Source of the DNA: Geopseudomonas sagittaria
GTDB taxonomy: Bacteria > Pseudomonadota > Gammaproteobacteria > Pseudomonadales > Pseudomonadaceae
NCBI RefSeq assembly: GCF_900115715.1
Contig: NZ_FOXM01000007.1
Location: 62,001-126,000, forward strand
Direction: 5' to 3'
DNA: 64,000 nt
The position numbers and the translations under genes were made by a program. The notes under the pieces are model-generated. The model saw nothing but the letters and a program-made list of their open reading frames with translations, had not been told where the DNA came from and searched no databases. Below are positions 40,735 to 50,779 of this stretch, one piece after another. How positions within the stretch are numbered: the first letter of the stretch is position 1; the number at the start of each line of letters is the position of its first letter.

Positions 40735-42135
40735 ATGGGCCACGATCTCGACGTCCTTGCCGCGCGTTTCGGCAGGCATTACCCACGCTGGCTGCTGGCG
40801 CTGCTGATCATTTCCACCATGACCATGGTGCTGTCGTCGACCAGCATCAACGTGGCCCTGCCGGCGATCATGCAGGACTTCGCCATCGGCCGGCCGCTGG
40901 CCCAGTGGCTGGTCACCGGCGTGCTCGCCGCGATGACCTCCGGCCTGCTGCTGTCGTCCTGGGCGCAGGCGCGCTTCGGTCCGCGGGCGACCCTGCTGAC
41001 CAGCTTCGGCCTGTTCCTGGTCACCTCGCTGGTGGCGCCCTTCGTCACCTCGATCTGGGCGCTGATCGCCATCCGCATCGTCCAGGGCCTGTGCGCCGGC
41101 ATCGCCCAGCCGCTGTCCATGGTGCTGATCTTCCGCACCTATCCGGGCGAGGGGCGCGGCATGGCCCTGGGCCTGTTCGGCCTGGGGGCGATGATGGCGC
41201 CGGCGCTGGGGCCGACCCTGGCCGGCTTCCTGGTCGACCATTTCGGCTGGCGCGCGGTGTTCTGGCTGCCGGCGCCGGTGTGCATTCTCAGCCTGGTCGG
41301 CGGCGCGCTGCTGCTGCCGACCCTGCGCTCGCTGACGCCGCCGCGCCTCGACGTGCCCGGCTTCATCCTGCTCAACCTGGCGCTGTTCGGCATCCTCGCC
41401 GCGCTGGCCGAGGCGCAGCGCTTCGGCTGGCTGCACGACGCGACCCTGCTGACCGGCGCGGTCGGCCTGCTGGGCCTGGCCGCCTTCCTCTGGCGCTGCA
41501 CCCACCACTCCGCGCCGTTGCTGCCGCTGCGCCTGTGGCGCAACGCCAGCTTCCGCCATACCAGCTGGGTATCCATGGTGCTCGGCGTCAGTCTGTTCGG
41601 CGTGACCTATCTGGTGCCGCTGTACGTGCAGACGGTGGAGGGCTACAGCGCCAGCGACGCCGGTCTGCTGCTGCTGCCCACCGGCCTGGTGCTGGGCGTC
41701 GCGGTGTTCGCCGGCGGCTGGCTGAGCGACAAGCTGGCCGCGCGCTGGCTGCTGGTCGGCGGCCTCGGCCTGCTCACGCTGTCCACCGCCGGTCAGGCGC
41801 TGATGGGCACCGGCGCGAGCTTCTGGGCGATCTGCGCCTGGGCCTCGCTGGGGCGCCTGGGCATCGGCGGCATCATGCCTGGGGTGAGTACCGCCGCGGT
41901 GCAGGACCTGCCCGCCGAGGAGCTGGCGCCGGCCACCGGCACAATCAGCTTCATGCGTCAGCTCGGCGGGGCGCTGGGCATCAACCTGCTGACCTTCTTC
42001 ATCGAGTGGCGCCATGTGGCCGAAGGGGCGAGTGCCGCGGGTGATGCCCAGGCCTTTGTGCAGAGCTTCTGGCTGCTGACCGCGCTGTTTGCCCTGGCCC
42101 TCTGGCCGGCCTGGCTGCTGCGCAGCAAGCGCTGA
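40735..42135 (+). CDS. MFS drug/solute exporter, DHA2 (EmrB/QacA) type
   Basis: A 466-residue inner-membrane proton antiporter with about 14 hydrophobic helices. It begins with the DHA2-like STMTMVLSSTSINVALPAIM, and later shows RIVQGLCAGIAQPLSM and GLFGLGAMMAPALGPTLAGFL (antiporter motif C). It is translationally coupled to marR. The substrate is unknown. No membrane-fusion partner is encoded next to it. Confidence 0.9.
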   Translation: MGHDLDVLAARFGRHYPRWLLALLIISTMTMVLSSTSINVALPAIMQDFAIGRPLAQWLVTGVLAAMTSGLLLSSWAQARFGPRATLLTSFGLFLVTSLVAPFVTSIWALIAIRIVQGLCAGIAQPLSMVLIFRTYPGEGRGMALGLFGLGAMMAPALGPTLAGFLVDHFGWRAVFWLPAPVCILSLVGGALLLPTLRSLTPPRLDVPGFILLNLALFGILAALAEAQRFGWLHDATLLTGAVGLLGLAAFLWRCTHHSAPLLPLRLWRNASFRHTSWVSMVLGVSLFGVTYLVPLYVQTVEGYSASDAGLLLLPTGLVLGVAVFAGGWLSDKLAARWLLVGGLGLLTLSTAGQALMGTGASFWAICAWASLGRLGIGGIMPGVSTAAVQDLPAEELAPATGTISFMRQLGGALGINLLTFFIEWRHVAEGASAAGDAQAFVQSFWLLTALFALALWPAWLLRSKR

Positions 42136-42197
42136 ACGACAGCAAGGGCGGGGCGCTATGATGGCGCCCCGTCCGTCTTTCTCGCAGGAACTGCGCC

Positions 42198-42491
42198 ATG
42201 AGCACTGGCAAACCCGAAGTCGTGATCACCTACTGCACCCAGTGCCAATGGCTGCTGCGCGCGGCCTGGCTGGCCCAGGAGCTGCTCTCCACCTTCAGCG
42301 ACGACCTTGCCCGGGTGGCGCTGGAGCCTGGGACCGGCGGGGTGTTCCGCATCACTTGCGACGGCGTCGAGATCTGGGAGCGCAAGGCCGACGGTGGCTT
42401 TCCCGAGGCCAAGGTGCTCAAGCAGCGGGTGCGCGATCGCATCGACCCGCAGCGCGATCTGGGTCACAGCGACCGCTCGCGCAGCAGCTGA
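42198..42491 (+). CDS. Rdx/SelT-SelW-SelH family thioredoxin-like protein
   Basis: A 97-residue protein with a CTQC redox motif near the N-terminus (VVITYCTQCQWLLRAAW) and EPGTGGVFRITCDGVEIWERK, as in bacterial homologues of selenoprotein W. Here the position used by selenocysteine in animals is an ordinary cysteine and there is no in-frame UGA. The physiological role is unknown. Confidence 0.88.
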   Translation: MSTGKPEVVITYCTQCQWLLRAAWLAQELLSTFSDDLARVALEPGTGGVFRITCDGVEIWERKADGGFPEAKVLKQRVRDRIDPQRDLGHSDRSRSS

Positions 42492-42750
42492 GCGGGCGTC
42501 AAATCCTCCACGCGCGGCGACGACCGGCAGTGGCGCGCGACTGGACTATGCTGCGGTAACGAGGTTTTGCGTCATTCGCATTACGCGAGCGTGCGGCCGC
42601 GCAATGCCCGTGCAGATCGCTCAATCCCAGCCGGAGGTGGCAGATGGACTGTGCCCAGCTTTGCCCGTCGACGAGCGGGCCGCGCCCGATCCGCCCGCGG
42701 ATGGCTGCAGTGCCTTGCGCGCCAATCGATGGGGCTGACGGATTGTCCCT
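42492..42750 (+). other. Upstream region of the first agt gene
   Basis: No gene is supported in these 259 bases. A weak PHO-like pair occurs at 42569-42586: GCGTCAT, four bases, ATTACGC. It matches the consensus at about five of seven positions in each half, so phosphate control of this copy is possible but not convincing. Confidence 0.3.
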
Positions 42751-43797
42751 ATGCGGCTGTTGATCGTCAGCGATACCTGGGAGCCGCGGGTGAGCGGGGT
42801 AACCACCTGCCTGCGGGCGCTGGCAGACCAACTGGAGGCGCTCGGGCATGAGGTGCGCGTGCTGTCGCCGCTGGACTTTCGCGCCGTGCCCTGTCCGGGC
42901 TACCCGGAAATTCTGCTGGTCTGGGATCTCTGGCGCGTGGCCGAGAAGATCCGCGAGTTCGCCCCGGATGCCGTGCATCTGGCCACCGAAGGTCCGCTCG
43001 GCTGGGCGGCGCGGCGCTGGCTGCAGCGCCACGGGCTGGCGTTTTCGACCGCCATGCACACACGGTTTCCCGAGTTCGTGCATGCGCGCTGGCCGGTGAT
43101 CCCCCTGAGCTGGGGTTATGCCTGGCTGCGTGCCTTTCATCGGCCCAGCGGTGCGGTGCTGGTCAGCACCGTGCGGCTGCAGGTCGAGTTCGCCCAGCTG
43201 GGCTTCTCCCGGCTGGTGCTGTGGCGCAAGGGCGTGGACATCGGCCAGTTCAAGCCGCGCATCGAGCCGCAGGCAGAGCACGGTCGGGTGTTTCTCTATG
43301 TCGGGCGCCTGGCGCCGGAGAAGAATCTCGAGGCGTTCTTCGAGCTTGACCTGCCCGGGGAGCTGCGGGTGGTGGGCGACGGCCCGCTGCGGGCCGAGCT
43401 CGAGCGACGTTACCCCCACGTGCAGTTTCTCGGTTACCTGCGTGGCGAGGCGCTGGCGCAGGCCTATCGCAGCGCCAGCGTGCTGGTGTTTCCCTCGCGC
43501 ACCGACACCCTGGGGATGGTCATGCTCGAGGCGCTGGCCTGCGGCACGCCGGTGGCGGCGTTTCCGGTGAGCGGGCCGCTGGATGTGCTGCGCCAGGGCG
43601 TCAGCGGCGTAATGGACGAGGATCTGCAGCGTGCCTGCCTGCAGGCCTTGAGCCTGGACCGCAGCCAGTGCGTGGCCGAGGCGCAGCGCCAGTCATGGCA
43701 GGCTTCGGCGCTGGAGTTCCTGGCCCGCCAGCCGCGCCTGGACGGCCGGCCCTGCGTGTCGGCCGAACAGCTGAGGGCCGAGCGCGCCGCGCCATGA
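42751..43797 (+). CDS. Agt-type GT4 glycosyltransferase (copy 1)
   Basis: A 348-residue GT-B fold glycosyltransferase. The N-terminus MRLLIVSDTWEPRVSGVTTCLRAL and the C-terminal donor site (FLYVGRLAPEKNLEAF, then VFPSRTDTLGMVMLEALACGTPV with the E-x7-E motif) are those of the GT4 group. It is a close paralogue of the plcP-linked gene at 53177. Enzymes of this type in Pseudomonas glycosylate diacylglycerol to make glycolipids in phosphate starvation. No clear ribosome site is visible before the ATG. Confidence 0.85.
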   Translation: MRLLIVSDTWEPRVSGVTTCLRALADQLEALGHEVRVLSPLDFRAVPCPGYPEILLVWDLWRVAEKIREFAPDAVHLATEGPLGWAARRWLQRHGLAFSTAMHTRFPEFVHARWPVIPLSWGYAWLRAFHRPSGAVLVSTVRLQVEFAQLGFSRLVLWRKGVDIGQFKPRIEPQAEHGRVFLYVGRLAPEKNLEAFFELDLPGELRVVGDGPLRAELERRYPHVQFLGYLRGEALAQAYRSASVLVFPSRTDTLGMVMLEALACGTPVAAFPVSGPLDVLRQGVSGVMDEDLQRACLQALSLDRSQCVAEAQRQSWQASALEFLARQPRLDGRPCVSAEQLRAERAAP

Positions 43798-43801
43798 GTG
43801 T

Positions 43802-44653
43802 TCAGCGCCGCAGGCGCGCGCTGACGAGGGTGGCCAGCACGATCAGCGCGCCGCCGCCGAGGATGCTCAGGCTGGGTATTTCGCTGAACAGCAGCCAGGC
43901 GAAGAAGATCCCGTAGACCGGCTCCATGGCGAACACCACCGCCGCCGTGCGCGCCTTGAGCACGCGCAGGCTGGCGACGAACAGGCTGTGGGCCAGGCCG
44001 GTGCAGAACACGCCGAGCAGGGCCAGCCACAGCCAGTCCAGCACCGCCAGGTCGGGCAGTTGCGGCGCAGCCAGCGGCAGCAGGCACAGGGCGATGGTCA
44101 GGTTCTGCCACAGCGCCGCCTGTACCGAGCTGATGCCGCTGGCGCAGACCCGGTTGACCAGCGACAGCAGGGCGAACAGCAGCCCGGACAGCACCGCCCA
44201 CAGCAGCCCCTGACTGACCTGGCTGGCCAGCTCGAACTGCGGCGTCACCAGCAGCAGACCGAGGCACACCAGGCCGACCACGGCGAACTCCGCCGCCCGT
44301 AGTCGTTCGCGGAACAGCAGGCCCTCGAGCAGCAGGGTGAAGGCCGGGAAGCTGGCGAAGCCGAGGGTGGCGATGGCCACGCCGGACACCTTCACCGCAT
44401 GGAAGAAGGTCAGCCAGTGGCTGCCCAGCAGCAGCCCGCCGAGGGCCAGCAGGCCCAGCTGGCGCAGGCCGGGCCGCCCGCCGCTGGCGTTGCGGGTGAG
44501 GACGAGGAACAGGCCGAGGGCCAGCACCGCGAACAGCGCGCGGCCGGCGGTGATCGCCAGCGGCGCAGCCTCGGACAGCTTGCCGAACACCCCGGTCAGG
44601 CCGAACAGCAGCGCGCCGAGATGCACGGCGAGCAGGGCGTTGCGCGGAGTCAT
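43802..44653 (-). CDS. EamA/DMT-superfamily exporter
   Basis: A 283-residue inner-membrane protein with ten predicted helices in two EamA repeats. GALLFGLTGVFGKL starts the first, and EPVYGIFFAWLLFSEIPS marks the end of the second. The substrate is unknown. It follows the TetR and IclR regulator genes on the same strand, 147 bases downstream, and converges on agt copy 1. Confidence 0.85.
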   Translation of the reverse strand: MTPRNALLAVHLGALLFGLTGVFGKLSEAAPLAITAGRALFAVLALGLFLVLTRNASGGRPGLRQLGLLALGGLLLGSHWLTFFHAVKVSGVAIATLGFASFPAFTLLLEGLLFRERLRAAEFAVVGLVCLGLLLVTPQFELASQVSQGLLWAVLSGLLFALLSLVNRVCASGISSVQAALWQNLTIALCLLPLAAPQLPDLAVLDWLWLALLGVFCTGLAHSLFVASLRVLKARTAAVVFAMEPVYGIFFAWLLFSEIPSLSILGGGALIVLATLVSARLRR

Positions 44654-44800
44654 GGCTGGCGCATCCAGCCGCGGTGGCTGGCGGAGTGCGGTCGTACGGG
44701 GCGGCGTGCAGTCGGGAGGGCGAAGGGCATTGCGCAGGCTTCCGGAAAAAGTCGGCGCAGTCTAGACGGCTTGCGCGCCGGCGTCTGTCCCTGCAGGCAG

Positions 44801-45427
44801 CTATTGCCCCCGCCCGGCCAGCAGCAAATGGGCCGGCGGGTTTTCCAGCAGGTAGAGCAGGGTGTCCAGGGTCGCGGCTATCTTGCGGGCCGCAGCGCCG
44901 GGGCGTTGCAGGCACTCGAACAGCAGGCCGCCGACGCAGCCCTGGAAAACCTCGCCGATGGCTGGAATATCCAGCTCTGCCGCCAACTCGCCGTTGGCGA
45001 CGGCATCGGTCAGCAGGCGTTGCAGACGGCGCATGAAGCACTCCCGGAGCTGTTCCAGGCGCAAGGGAATGGGCTCGCTGGCGGCCCTGCGTTCGCTCTT
45101 GTGCAGGATGATCTCGGTCAGTCTGCGCGGCGCATCTGCGCTGACGCTTTCGCCCAGATCCTCGCGCAAGCGCTGCCAGCCGGCCTGGAAACCGATGTCG
45201 GCTGGCACGGCGCATTCGAGCGGGTGCGCCTGCTCGTCGAGGATGCTCTGCAGCAGATCCTGCTTGCCCTTGAAGTGCCAGTAGATGGCACCGCGGCTGA
45301 CACCGGCCTGCCGGGCGACCTGTTCGAGCGTGGCGCTGGCGATGCCGTCGTGGACGAACACTTCCACAGCCGCGTCGAGAATGCGCTGGCGCGTCAGCGC
45401 GGCCTCCTCGGGGGTCTTTCTGGCCAT
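44801..45427 (-). CDS. TetR-family regulator (SrpR/TtgW/AcrR type)
   Basis: A 208-residue repressor with an N-terminal TetR helix-turn-helix (ATLEQVARQAGVSRGAIYWHFKGKQDLL). The start MARKTPEEAALTRQRILDAA closely follows efflux-pump regulators such as SrpR, TtgR and AcrR. It begins 11 bases after the IclR gene, matching the two-regulator arrangement beside the srpABC and ttgGHI pumps. In P. putida the TetR member TtgW is a truncated, non-functional protein. Here the frame is full length. Confidence 0.88.
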   Translation of the reverse strand: MARKTPEEAALTRQRILDAAVEVFVHDGIASATLEQVARQAGVSRGAIYWHFKGKQDLLQSILDEQAHPLECAVPADIGFQAGWQRLREDLGESVSADAPRRLTEIILHKSERRAASEPIPLRLEQLRECFMRRLQRLLTDAVANGELAAELDIPAIGEVFQGCVGGLLFECLQRPGAAARKIAATLDTLLYLLENPPAHLLLAGRGQ

Positions 45428-45438
45428 GAGTGGCGTCC

Positions 45439-46221
45439 TCAGGATTTGCGCGGGGCGCGACCGATCGCCCGCTCGATGTCCTGCTTGCAGGCCAGCAGCG
45501 CCTGGCGGAATGCGTCGGCTCGTGGCATGGCGCGCGAGCTGGGCGCGACTATGGCGATGGAGTAGCGGCCCAGGTAGGTATCCAGCACGACCGCATAGGA
45601 GCTCAGCCCCTCGATGTATTCGTCGTGCTCGCTGGCCACGCCGCGGCTGTCGATCTGCGTCAATTGCGCCAGCAGCGTCCCGCGGGCGAGGGTCTTCGGC
45701 GTGAACGCCGGCAAGGGCTCGGGTAGCAGATTGCTCAGCGTTTCCGTCGGCAGCTCGGCCAGCAGCGCCTTGCCGCTGGCGGTGGCGTAGGCCGGGGCGT
45801 TGATGCCGATGGGGAACACCACGCGCAATTCACGCTCGGCGACGATGCGATCGACGACGTAGGTCTTGTCGCCGACCAGCGAGGACAGGCAGACCGACTC
45901 CTGGAGTTGCTCGGCGAGTGCGGTCAGATGGGGCTTGACCAGCGTGATGATGTCGGTCTGCGTCTGGTTGATCAGCTGGCCCAGGGCCGGCCCGAGGCGA
46001 AAGCCGCCGCTGGGGCCGCGGGCTTCGACCAGGAACTCCTCCTCGAGCGCATTGATGATGCGCTGCACCGTCGAGCGCGGCAGCTCGACGACCTGGGCGA
46101 TGGCCGCCAGGCTCAGTCCCTGCGGATTGCTGCCCAGGGCGCGCATGATGGCGGCGGCCCGGGCGATCACCTGGATGCCCGAATGCTTGCCGCCTTCGCT
46201 GATTTCTTCGTGTTGACTCAT
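45439..46221 (-). CDS. ttgV: IclR-family efflux regulator (TtgV/SrpS type)
   Basis: A 260-residue IclR protein. [50 protein letters not shown] and [14 protein letters not shown] match TtgV, the solvent- and aromatic-sensing repressor of the ttgGHI pump. The start MSQHEEIS at 46221 gives the TtgV length, and a GAAGAGAAG lies upstream. The frame is open further but would run into the divergent promoter region. It is transcribed away from the RND operon. Confidence 0.88.
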   Translation of the reverse strand: MSQHEEISEGGKHSGIQVIARAAAIMRALGSNPQGLSLAAIAQVVELPRSTVQRIINALEEEFLVEARGPSGGFRLGPALGQLINQTQTDIITLVKPHLTALAEQLQESVCLSSLVGDKTYVVDRIVAERELRVVFPIGINAPAYATASGKALLAELPTETLSNLLPEPLPAFTPKTLARGTLLAQLTQIDSRGVASEHDEYIEGLSSYAVVLDTYLGRYSIAIVAPSSRAMPRADAFRQALLACKQDIERAIGRAPRKS

Positions 46222-46382
46222 CGACTTCTCTTCGCATCGGCGCTCAGTCGCCGCACGCCCCATGTCAGACAGGTGGCTACTGTAGTGGCCAGCCGCTGCC
46301 CAGACCAGCGCCTCCTTGCGCCCGGCCGGCCCTGCGCGCTCGGCCGCCAGCGGACCCGACACGGATTCCGTTACATTCGGGC

Positions 46383-46428
46383 TTGCCTCGCCAAAACCAC
46401 ATAATGATACACTGAATCGCTATGTGGT
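46383..46428. promoter_or_regulatory. Pump promoter with TtgV-like operator dyad
   Basis: ACCACATA (46396-46403) and TATGTGGT (46421-46428) form a perfect 8-bp inverted repeat with a 17-base spacer. A likely sigma70 promoter, TTGCCT at 46383 and GATACA at 46406 with 17-bp spacing, overlaps it. Binding of the IclR regulator here would block RNA polymerase on the pump promoter. Confidence 0.6.
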
Positions 46429-46478
46429 ACATGCGGGCGAAAGCCTCAACTTCCATGCGATTCAAAGGAGACGAGCCG

Positions 46479-47627
46479 GTGAAGCACAAACGGCCCTTGC
46501 GTGCGATGCGGATATTCCCTCTGGCGGCCCTGGTGCTGCTGGTCGGTTGCGGCGAACAGGAACAGGCGGCCAGCGCACCGCCGGCGCCGGAGGTCGGCGT
46601 CTACACCGTGCAGGCCCAGCCGCTGACGCTGACCACCGACCTGCCTGGGCGCACCTCCGCCTACCGGGTCGCCGAGGTCCGCCCACAGGTCAGCGGCATC
46701 CTCCAGCAGCGTTTGTTCACCGAGGGCAGCGAGGTCAAGAAGGGTCAGCCGCTGTACCAGATCGACCCGCGCACCTACGAGGCGCGCCTGTCCCGCGCCG
46801 AGGCCAACCTGACCACCGCCGAGAACCTGGCCCGCCGCTATGAGCGCCTGCTCAAGACCAACGCGGTCAGCCGGCAGCAGTACGACGACGCCCAGGCCGC
46901 CTGGAAGCAGGCGCAGGCCGAGGTGCAGGTGGCGCGCATCGATGTGCAGTACACCAAGGTGCTGGCGCCGATCTCCGGACGTATCGGCCGCTCGGCGGTG
47001 ACCGAGGGGGCGCTGGTGACCAACAGCCAGGCCCAGGAACTGGCCACCGTGACCCAGCTCGATCCGATCTACGTCGACGTCAACCAGCCGATCACCAAGC
47101 TGCTCGGCCTGCGCCGCGCGCTGGAGTCCGGGCGTCTGCAGCGCTCCGGCAACGACCAGGCCGAGGTCAGCCTGACCCTCGACGACGGCAGCGCCTATCC
47201 GCTGCCCGGCACCCTGAAGTTCTCCGAGGTCAGCGTCGACGAGACCACCGGCTCGGTGACCCTGCGCGCCGAGTTCCCCAACCCGGAGCGCAAGCTGCTG
47301 CCCGGCATGTTCGTCCACGCGCTGCTCAAGGAGGGCACCCAGCAGGACGCCCTGCTGGTGCCGCAGCAGGCGGTGATCCGCGACAGCCGCGGCCAGGCCG
47401 GTGTCTGGGTGGTCAAGGCCGACGCCAGCGTCGAACTGCGCGAGGTCGAGACCCTGCGTACCGTGGGCAACGCCTGGCTGATCGGCAAGGGTATCCAGAG
47501 CGGTGAGCAGGTGGTGACCGAAGGCATCCAGCGGGTGCGCAGCGGCATCACGGTCAAGCCGGTCGCGGCCGGCAACGTCGAACTGGTCGCCGAATTCGGC
47601 AAGCCGACCGACCAAGCGGCCAACTGA
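46479..47627 (+). CDS. ttgG: RND efflux periplasmic adaptor lipoprotein (TtgG/SrpA/MexA type)
   Basis: A 382-residue membrane fusion protein. A lipoprotein signal ends in LLVGC, with Cys24 the lipid anchor. The barrel-sandwich halves are recognisable ([20 protein letters not shown] and [21 protein letters not shown]), with an alpha-hairpin between them. The GTG at 46479 has AAGGAG eight bases upstream and gives a normal signal peptide. In-frame ATG codons at 46422 and 46455 are less likely, and the first lies inside the operator dyad. Confidence 0.9.
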   Translation: MKHKRPLRAMRIFPLAALVLLVGCGEQEQAASAPPAPEVGVYTVQAQPLTLTTDLPGRTSAYRVAEVRPQVSGILQQRLFTEGSEVKKGQPLYQIDPRTYEARLSRAEANLTTAENLARRYERLLKTNAVSRQQYDDAQAAWKQAQAEVQVARIDVQYTKVLAPISGRIGRSAVTEGALVTNSQAQELATVTQLDPIYVDVNQPITKLLGLRRALESGRLQRSGNDQAEVSLTLDDGSAYPLPGTLKFSEVSVDETTGSVTLRAEFPNPERKLLPGMFVHALLKEGTQQDALLVPQQAVIRDSRGQAGVWVVKADASVELREVETLRTVGNAWLIGKGIQSGEQVVTEGIQRVRSGITVKPVAAGNVELVAEFGKPTDQAAN

Positions 47628-47641
47628 GGAGCTCGCCCCCG

Positions 47642-50600
47642 ATGTCACGTTTCTTCATTGACCGGCCGATCTTCGCCTGGGTACTGGCGATCGTCGCCAT
47701 GCTCGCCGGCACGCTGTCGCTGCTGAAGATGCCGATCAGCCAGTACCCCAACATCGCTGCCCCGGCGGTAGCGGTCCAGGTCGTCTACCCGGGTGCCTCG
47801 GCGCGGACGGTGCAGGACACCGTGGTGCAGGTCATCGAGCAGCAGCTCAGCGGCCTCGACGGTTTCCGCTACATGTCCGCCGAAAGCAGCTCCGACGGCA
47901 GCATGACCATCATCGTGACCTTCGAGCAGGGCACCGACCCGGACATCGCTCAGGTCCAGGTGCAGAACAAGCTGCAGCTGGCCACCCCCAGGCTGCCGGA
48001 GGAGGTGCAGCGCCAGGGCCTGCGCGTGGTCAAGTATCAGAAGAACTTCTTCCTGATCGTCGGCCTGGTGGACAGCACCGGCAAGCTGAGCAACTTCGAT
48101 CTCGGCAACCTGATCGCCTCGCAGCTGCAGGACCCGATCTCGCGGATCAACGGCGTCGGTGACTTCCAGCTGTTCGGCTCGCCGAACGCCATGCGCATCT
48201 GGCTCGATCCGGCCAAGCTCAACAGCTACCAGCTGACCCCGGCCGACGTGGCCGACGCCATCCGCCAGCAGAACGTGCAGGTATCCTCCGGCCAACTAGG
48301 AGGTCTGCCGACCCGTTCGGGCGTGCAGCTCAACGCCACCGTGCTCGGCAAGACCCGCATGACCAGCGCGGCCGAGTTCGAGGAAATCCTCGTCAAGGTC
48401 AAGGCCGATGGCGCGCAGATCCGCGTCAAGGATCTGGCCAGGGTCGAGCTGGGCGCCGACAACTTCTCCATCTCCAGCAAGCACGACGGCCGGCCTTCGG
48501 CGGGTCTGGCCCTGCGTCTGGCCAGTGGCGGCAACCTGCTGGAAACGGTGACGGCGGTGAAAGCCGTCATGGAGAAGCAGAAGGCCTACCTGCCGGACGG
48601 CGTCGAGGTGATCTATCCCTATGACACCACCCCGGTCGTCGAAGCCTCGATCAGCTCGGTGATCCACACCATCATCGAGGCCGTGGTGCTGGTCTTCCTG
48701 GTGATGTTCCTGTTCCTGCAGAGCCTGCGCGCCACGCTGATTCCCACCCTGGCGGTGCCCATCGTCCTGCTCGGCGCCTTCGCCGTGCTGCCGTTCTTCG
48801 GCATCAGCATCAACGTGCTGACCATGTACGCCATGGTGCTGGCCATCGGCCTGCTGGTGGACGACGCCATCGTGGTGGTGGAGAACGTCGAGCGCCTGAT
48901 GCACGAGGAAGGCCTGTCGCCGCTGGAAGCCACGCGCAAGTCCATGGGGCAGATCTCCGGCGCGCTGATCGGCATCGGCATGGTGCTCTCGGCGGTGTTC
49001 GTGCCGATGGCCTTCTTCGGCGGCTCCGCCGGGATCATCTACAAGCAGTTCGCCGTGACCATTGTGGTGTGCATGGGGCTGTCGGTGCTGGTCGCGCTGA
49101 TCTTCACCCCGGCGCTGTGCGCCACCCTCCTCAAGGTGCCCAAGGGCGATGCCCACCACGAGAAGAAGGGCTTTTTCGGCTGGTTCAACCGCACCTTCGA
49201 CCGCGGCGCGACGCGCTTCGAGCGCGGCGTCGGCGGCATGCTCAAGCACCGCGGCCGTTACCTGCTGGCCTTCGTGCTGATTGTCGGCGGCACCGGCTGG
49301 CTGTTCACCCAGATCCCCAAGGCCTTCCTGCCCAACGAGGACCAGGGGTTGATGGCGGTCGAAGTGCGCATGCCGTTGAACGCCACGGCCGAGCGCACCG
49401 AAGCGGTGCTCGAGGAGGTCAGGGCTTACCTGCTGGAAGAAGAGGGCGAGGTGGTGAGCTCGGCGCTGACCGTCAACGGCTTCAACTTCGCCGGCCGCGG
49501 GCAGAACTCGGGCCTGTCGCTGGTCGTGCTCAAGGACTGGAGCGTGCGCGCGGAGGAAGGCCAGGACGTGTTCAGCCTGGCCCAGCGCGCCAACGCCCGT
49601 TTCGCGCAGATCAAGGACGCCACGGTGATGGCCTTCGTGCCGCCGGCGATCCTCGAGATGGGCAACGCCATGGGCTTCAACCTGTACCTGCAGGACAACT
49701 CGGGGATGGGCCACGAGGCGCTGATGGAGGCGCGCAACCAGTTCCTGCAGCTGGCCAACCAGAACCCGGTACTGCGCATGGTGCGCCCCAACGGCAAGGA
49801 CGACGAGCCGCAGTTCAAGGTCAACATCGACGACGAGAAGGCCCGCGCCCTGCAGGTCAGCATCGCCTCGATCAACGACACCATGTCGGCGGCCTGGGGC
49901 TCGATGTACGTCAACGACTTCATCGACCGCGGTCGGGTCAAGCGCGTCTACCTGCAGGGCGAGGACAGCTCGCGGATCTCGCCCGAGGACTTCGACAAGT
50001 GGTACGTGCGCAACGCGCTGGGCGAGATGGTGCCGTTCTCGGCCTTCGCCACCGGCGAGTGGGTCTACGGCTCGCCCAAGCTGGAGCGCTACGGCGGCAT
50101 CTCCTCGGTGGAGATCCTCGGCGAGCCGGCACCGGGTTACAGCACCGGCGACGCCATGCTCGCCATCGCCGAGATCATGCAGCAGCTGCCACCGGGCATC
50201 GGCCTGAGCTACACCGGCCTGTCCTACGAGGAAATCCAGACCGGCGACCAGGCGCCCATGCTCTACGCGCTGACCGTGCTGATCGTGTTCCTCTGTCTGG
50301 CCGCCCTCTACGAGAGCTGGTCGGTGCCGGTATCGGTGATGCTGGTGGTGCCGCTGGGCATCCTCGGCGCGGTGCTCGCCACCCTGTGGCGTGACCTGAG
50401 TGCCGACGTGTACTTCCAGATCGGCCTGATGACCACCGTCGGCCTGTCGGCGAAGAACGCCATCCTGATCGTCGAGTTCGCCAAGGAGCTCTACGAGAAG
50501 GAAGGCATGCCGCTGGTCAAGGCCGCCACTGAGGCCGCCAAGCTGCGCCTGCGGCCGATCATCATGACCTCGCTGGCCTTCACCTTCGGCGTGCTGCCGA

Positions 50601-50779
50601 TGGCCATCGCCTCCGGCGCCGGCGCCGGCAGCCAGCACTCGCTCGCCACCGGCGTGGTGGGCGGGATGATCACCGCCACCGTGCTCGCGGTGTTCTTCGT
50701 GCCGCTGTTCTACGTGGTGGTGGTCAAGCTGTTCGAGCGCAACAAGAAAGCGCCCCAGGCGGAAGGAGAGTCGGCATGA
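47642..50779 (+). CDS. ttgH: RND efflux transporter, HAE1 family (TtgH/SrpB/MexB type)
   Basis: A 1045-residue inner-membrane proton antiporter that extrudes solvents or drugs from periplasm and membrane. It begins [18 protein letters not shown] as in all HAE1 pumps. The proton-relay Asp pair lies in [17 protein letters not shown] (about residues 405-406). Two large periplasmic loops and twelve helices are present. It sits 14 bases after the adaptor gene and overlaps the channel gene by ATGA. Solvent specificity is inferred from the TtgV-like regulator. Confidence 0.95.
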   Translation: MSRFFIDRPIFAWVLAIVAMLAGTLSLLKMPISQYPNIAAPAVAVQVVYPGASARTVQDTVVQVIEQQLSGLDGFRYMSAESSSDGSMTIIVTFEQGTDPDIAQVQVQNKLQLATPRLPEEVQRQGLRVVKYQKNFFLIVGLVDSTGKLSNFDLGNLIASQLQDPISRINGVGDFQLFGSPNAMRIWLDPAKLNSYQLTPADVADAIRQQNVQVSSGQLGGLPTRSGVQLNATVLGKTRMTSAAEFEEILVKVKADGAQIRVKDLARVELGADNFSISSKHDGRPSAGLALRLASGGNLLETVTAVKAVMEKQKAYLPDGVEVIYPYDTTPVVEASISSVIHTIIEAVVLVFLVMFLFLQSLRATLIPTLAVPIVLLGAFAVLPFFGISINVLTMYAMVLAIGLLVDDAIVVVENVERLMHEEGLSPLEATRKSMGQISGALIGIGMVLSAVFVPMAFFGGSAGIIYKQFAVTIVVCMGLSVLVALIFTPALCATLLKVPKGDAHHEKKGFFGWFNRTFDRGATRFERGVGGMLKHRGRYLLAFVLIVGGTGWLFTQIPKAFLPNEDQGLMAVEVRMPLNATAERTEAVLEEVRAYLLEEEGEVVSSALTVNGFNFAGRGQNSGLSLVVLKDWSVRAEEGQDVFSLAQRANARFAQIKDATVMAFVPPAILEMGNAMGFNLYLQDNSGMGHEALMEARNQFLQLANQNPVLRMVRPNGKDDEPQFKVNIDDEKARALQVSIASINDTMSAAWGSMYVNDFIDRGRVKRVYLQGEDSSRISPEDFDKWYVRNALGEMVPFSAFATGEWVYGSPKLERYGGISSVEILGEPAPGYSTGDAMLAIAEIMQQLPPGIGLSYTGLSYEEIQTGDQAPMLYALTVLIVFLCLAALYESWSVPVSVMLVVPLGILGAVLATLWRDLSADVYFQIGLMTTVGLSAKNAILIVEFAKELYEKEGMPLVKAATEAAKLRLRPIIMTSLAFTFGVLPMAIASGAGAGSQHSLATGVVGGMITATVLAVFFVPLFYVVVVKLFERNKKAPQAEGESA

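Noticed and set aside
42198..42491. Possible selenoprotein because of similarity to SelW/SelT/SelH.
   Set aside because: The redox motif is CTQC encoded by normal cysteine codons and there is no in-frame TGA, so it is a cysteine homologue.
42569..42586. PHO box before agt copy 1.
   Set aside because: GCGTCAT and ATTACGC have the right spacing but each half matches only about five of seven positions. It is noted in the region entry but not claimed as a PhoB site.
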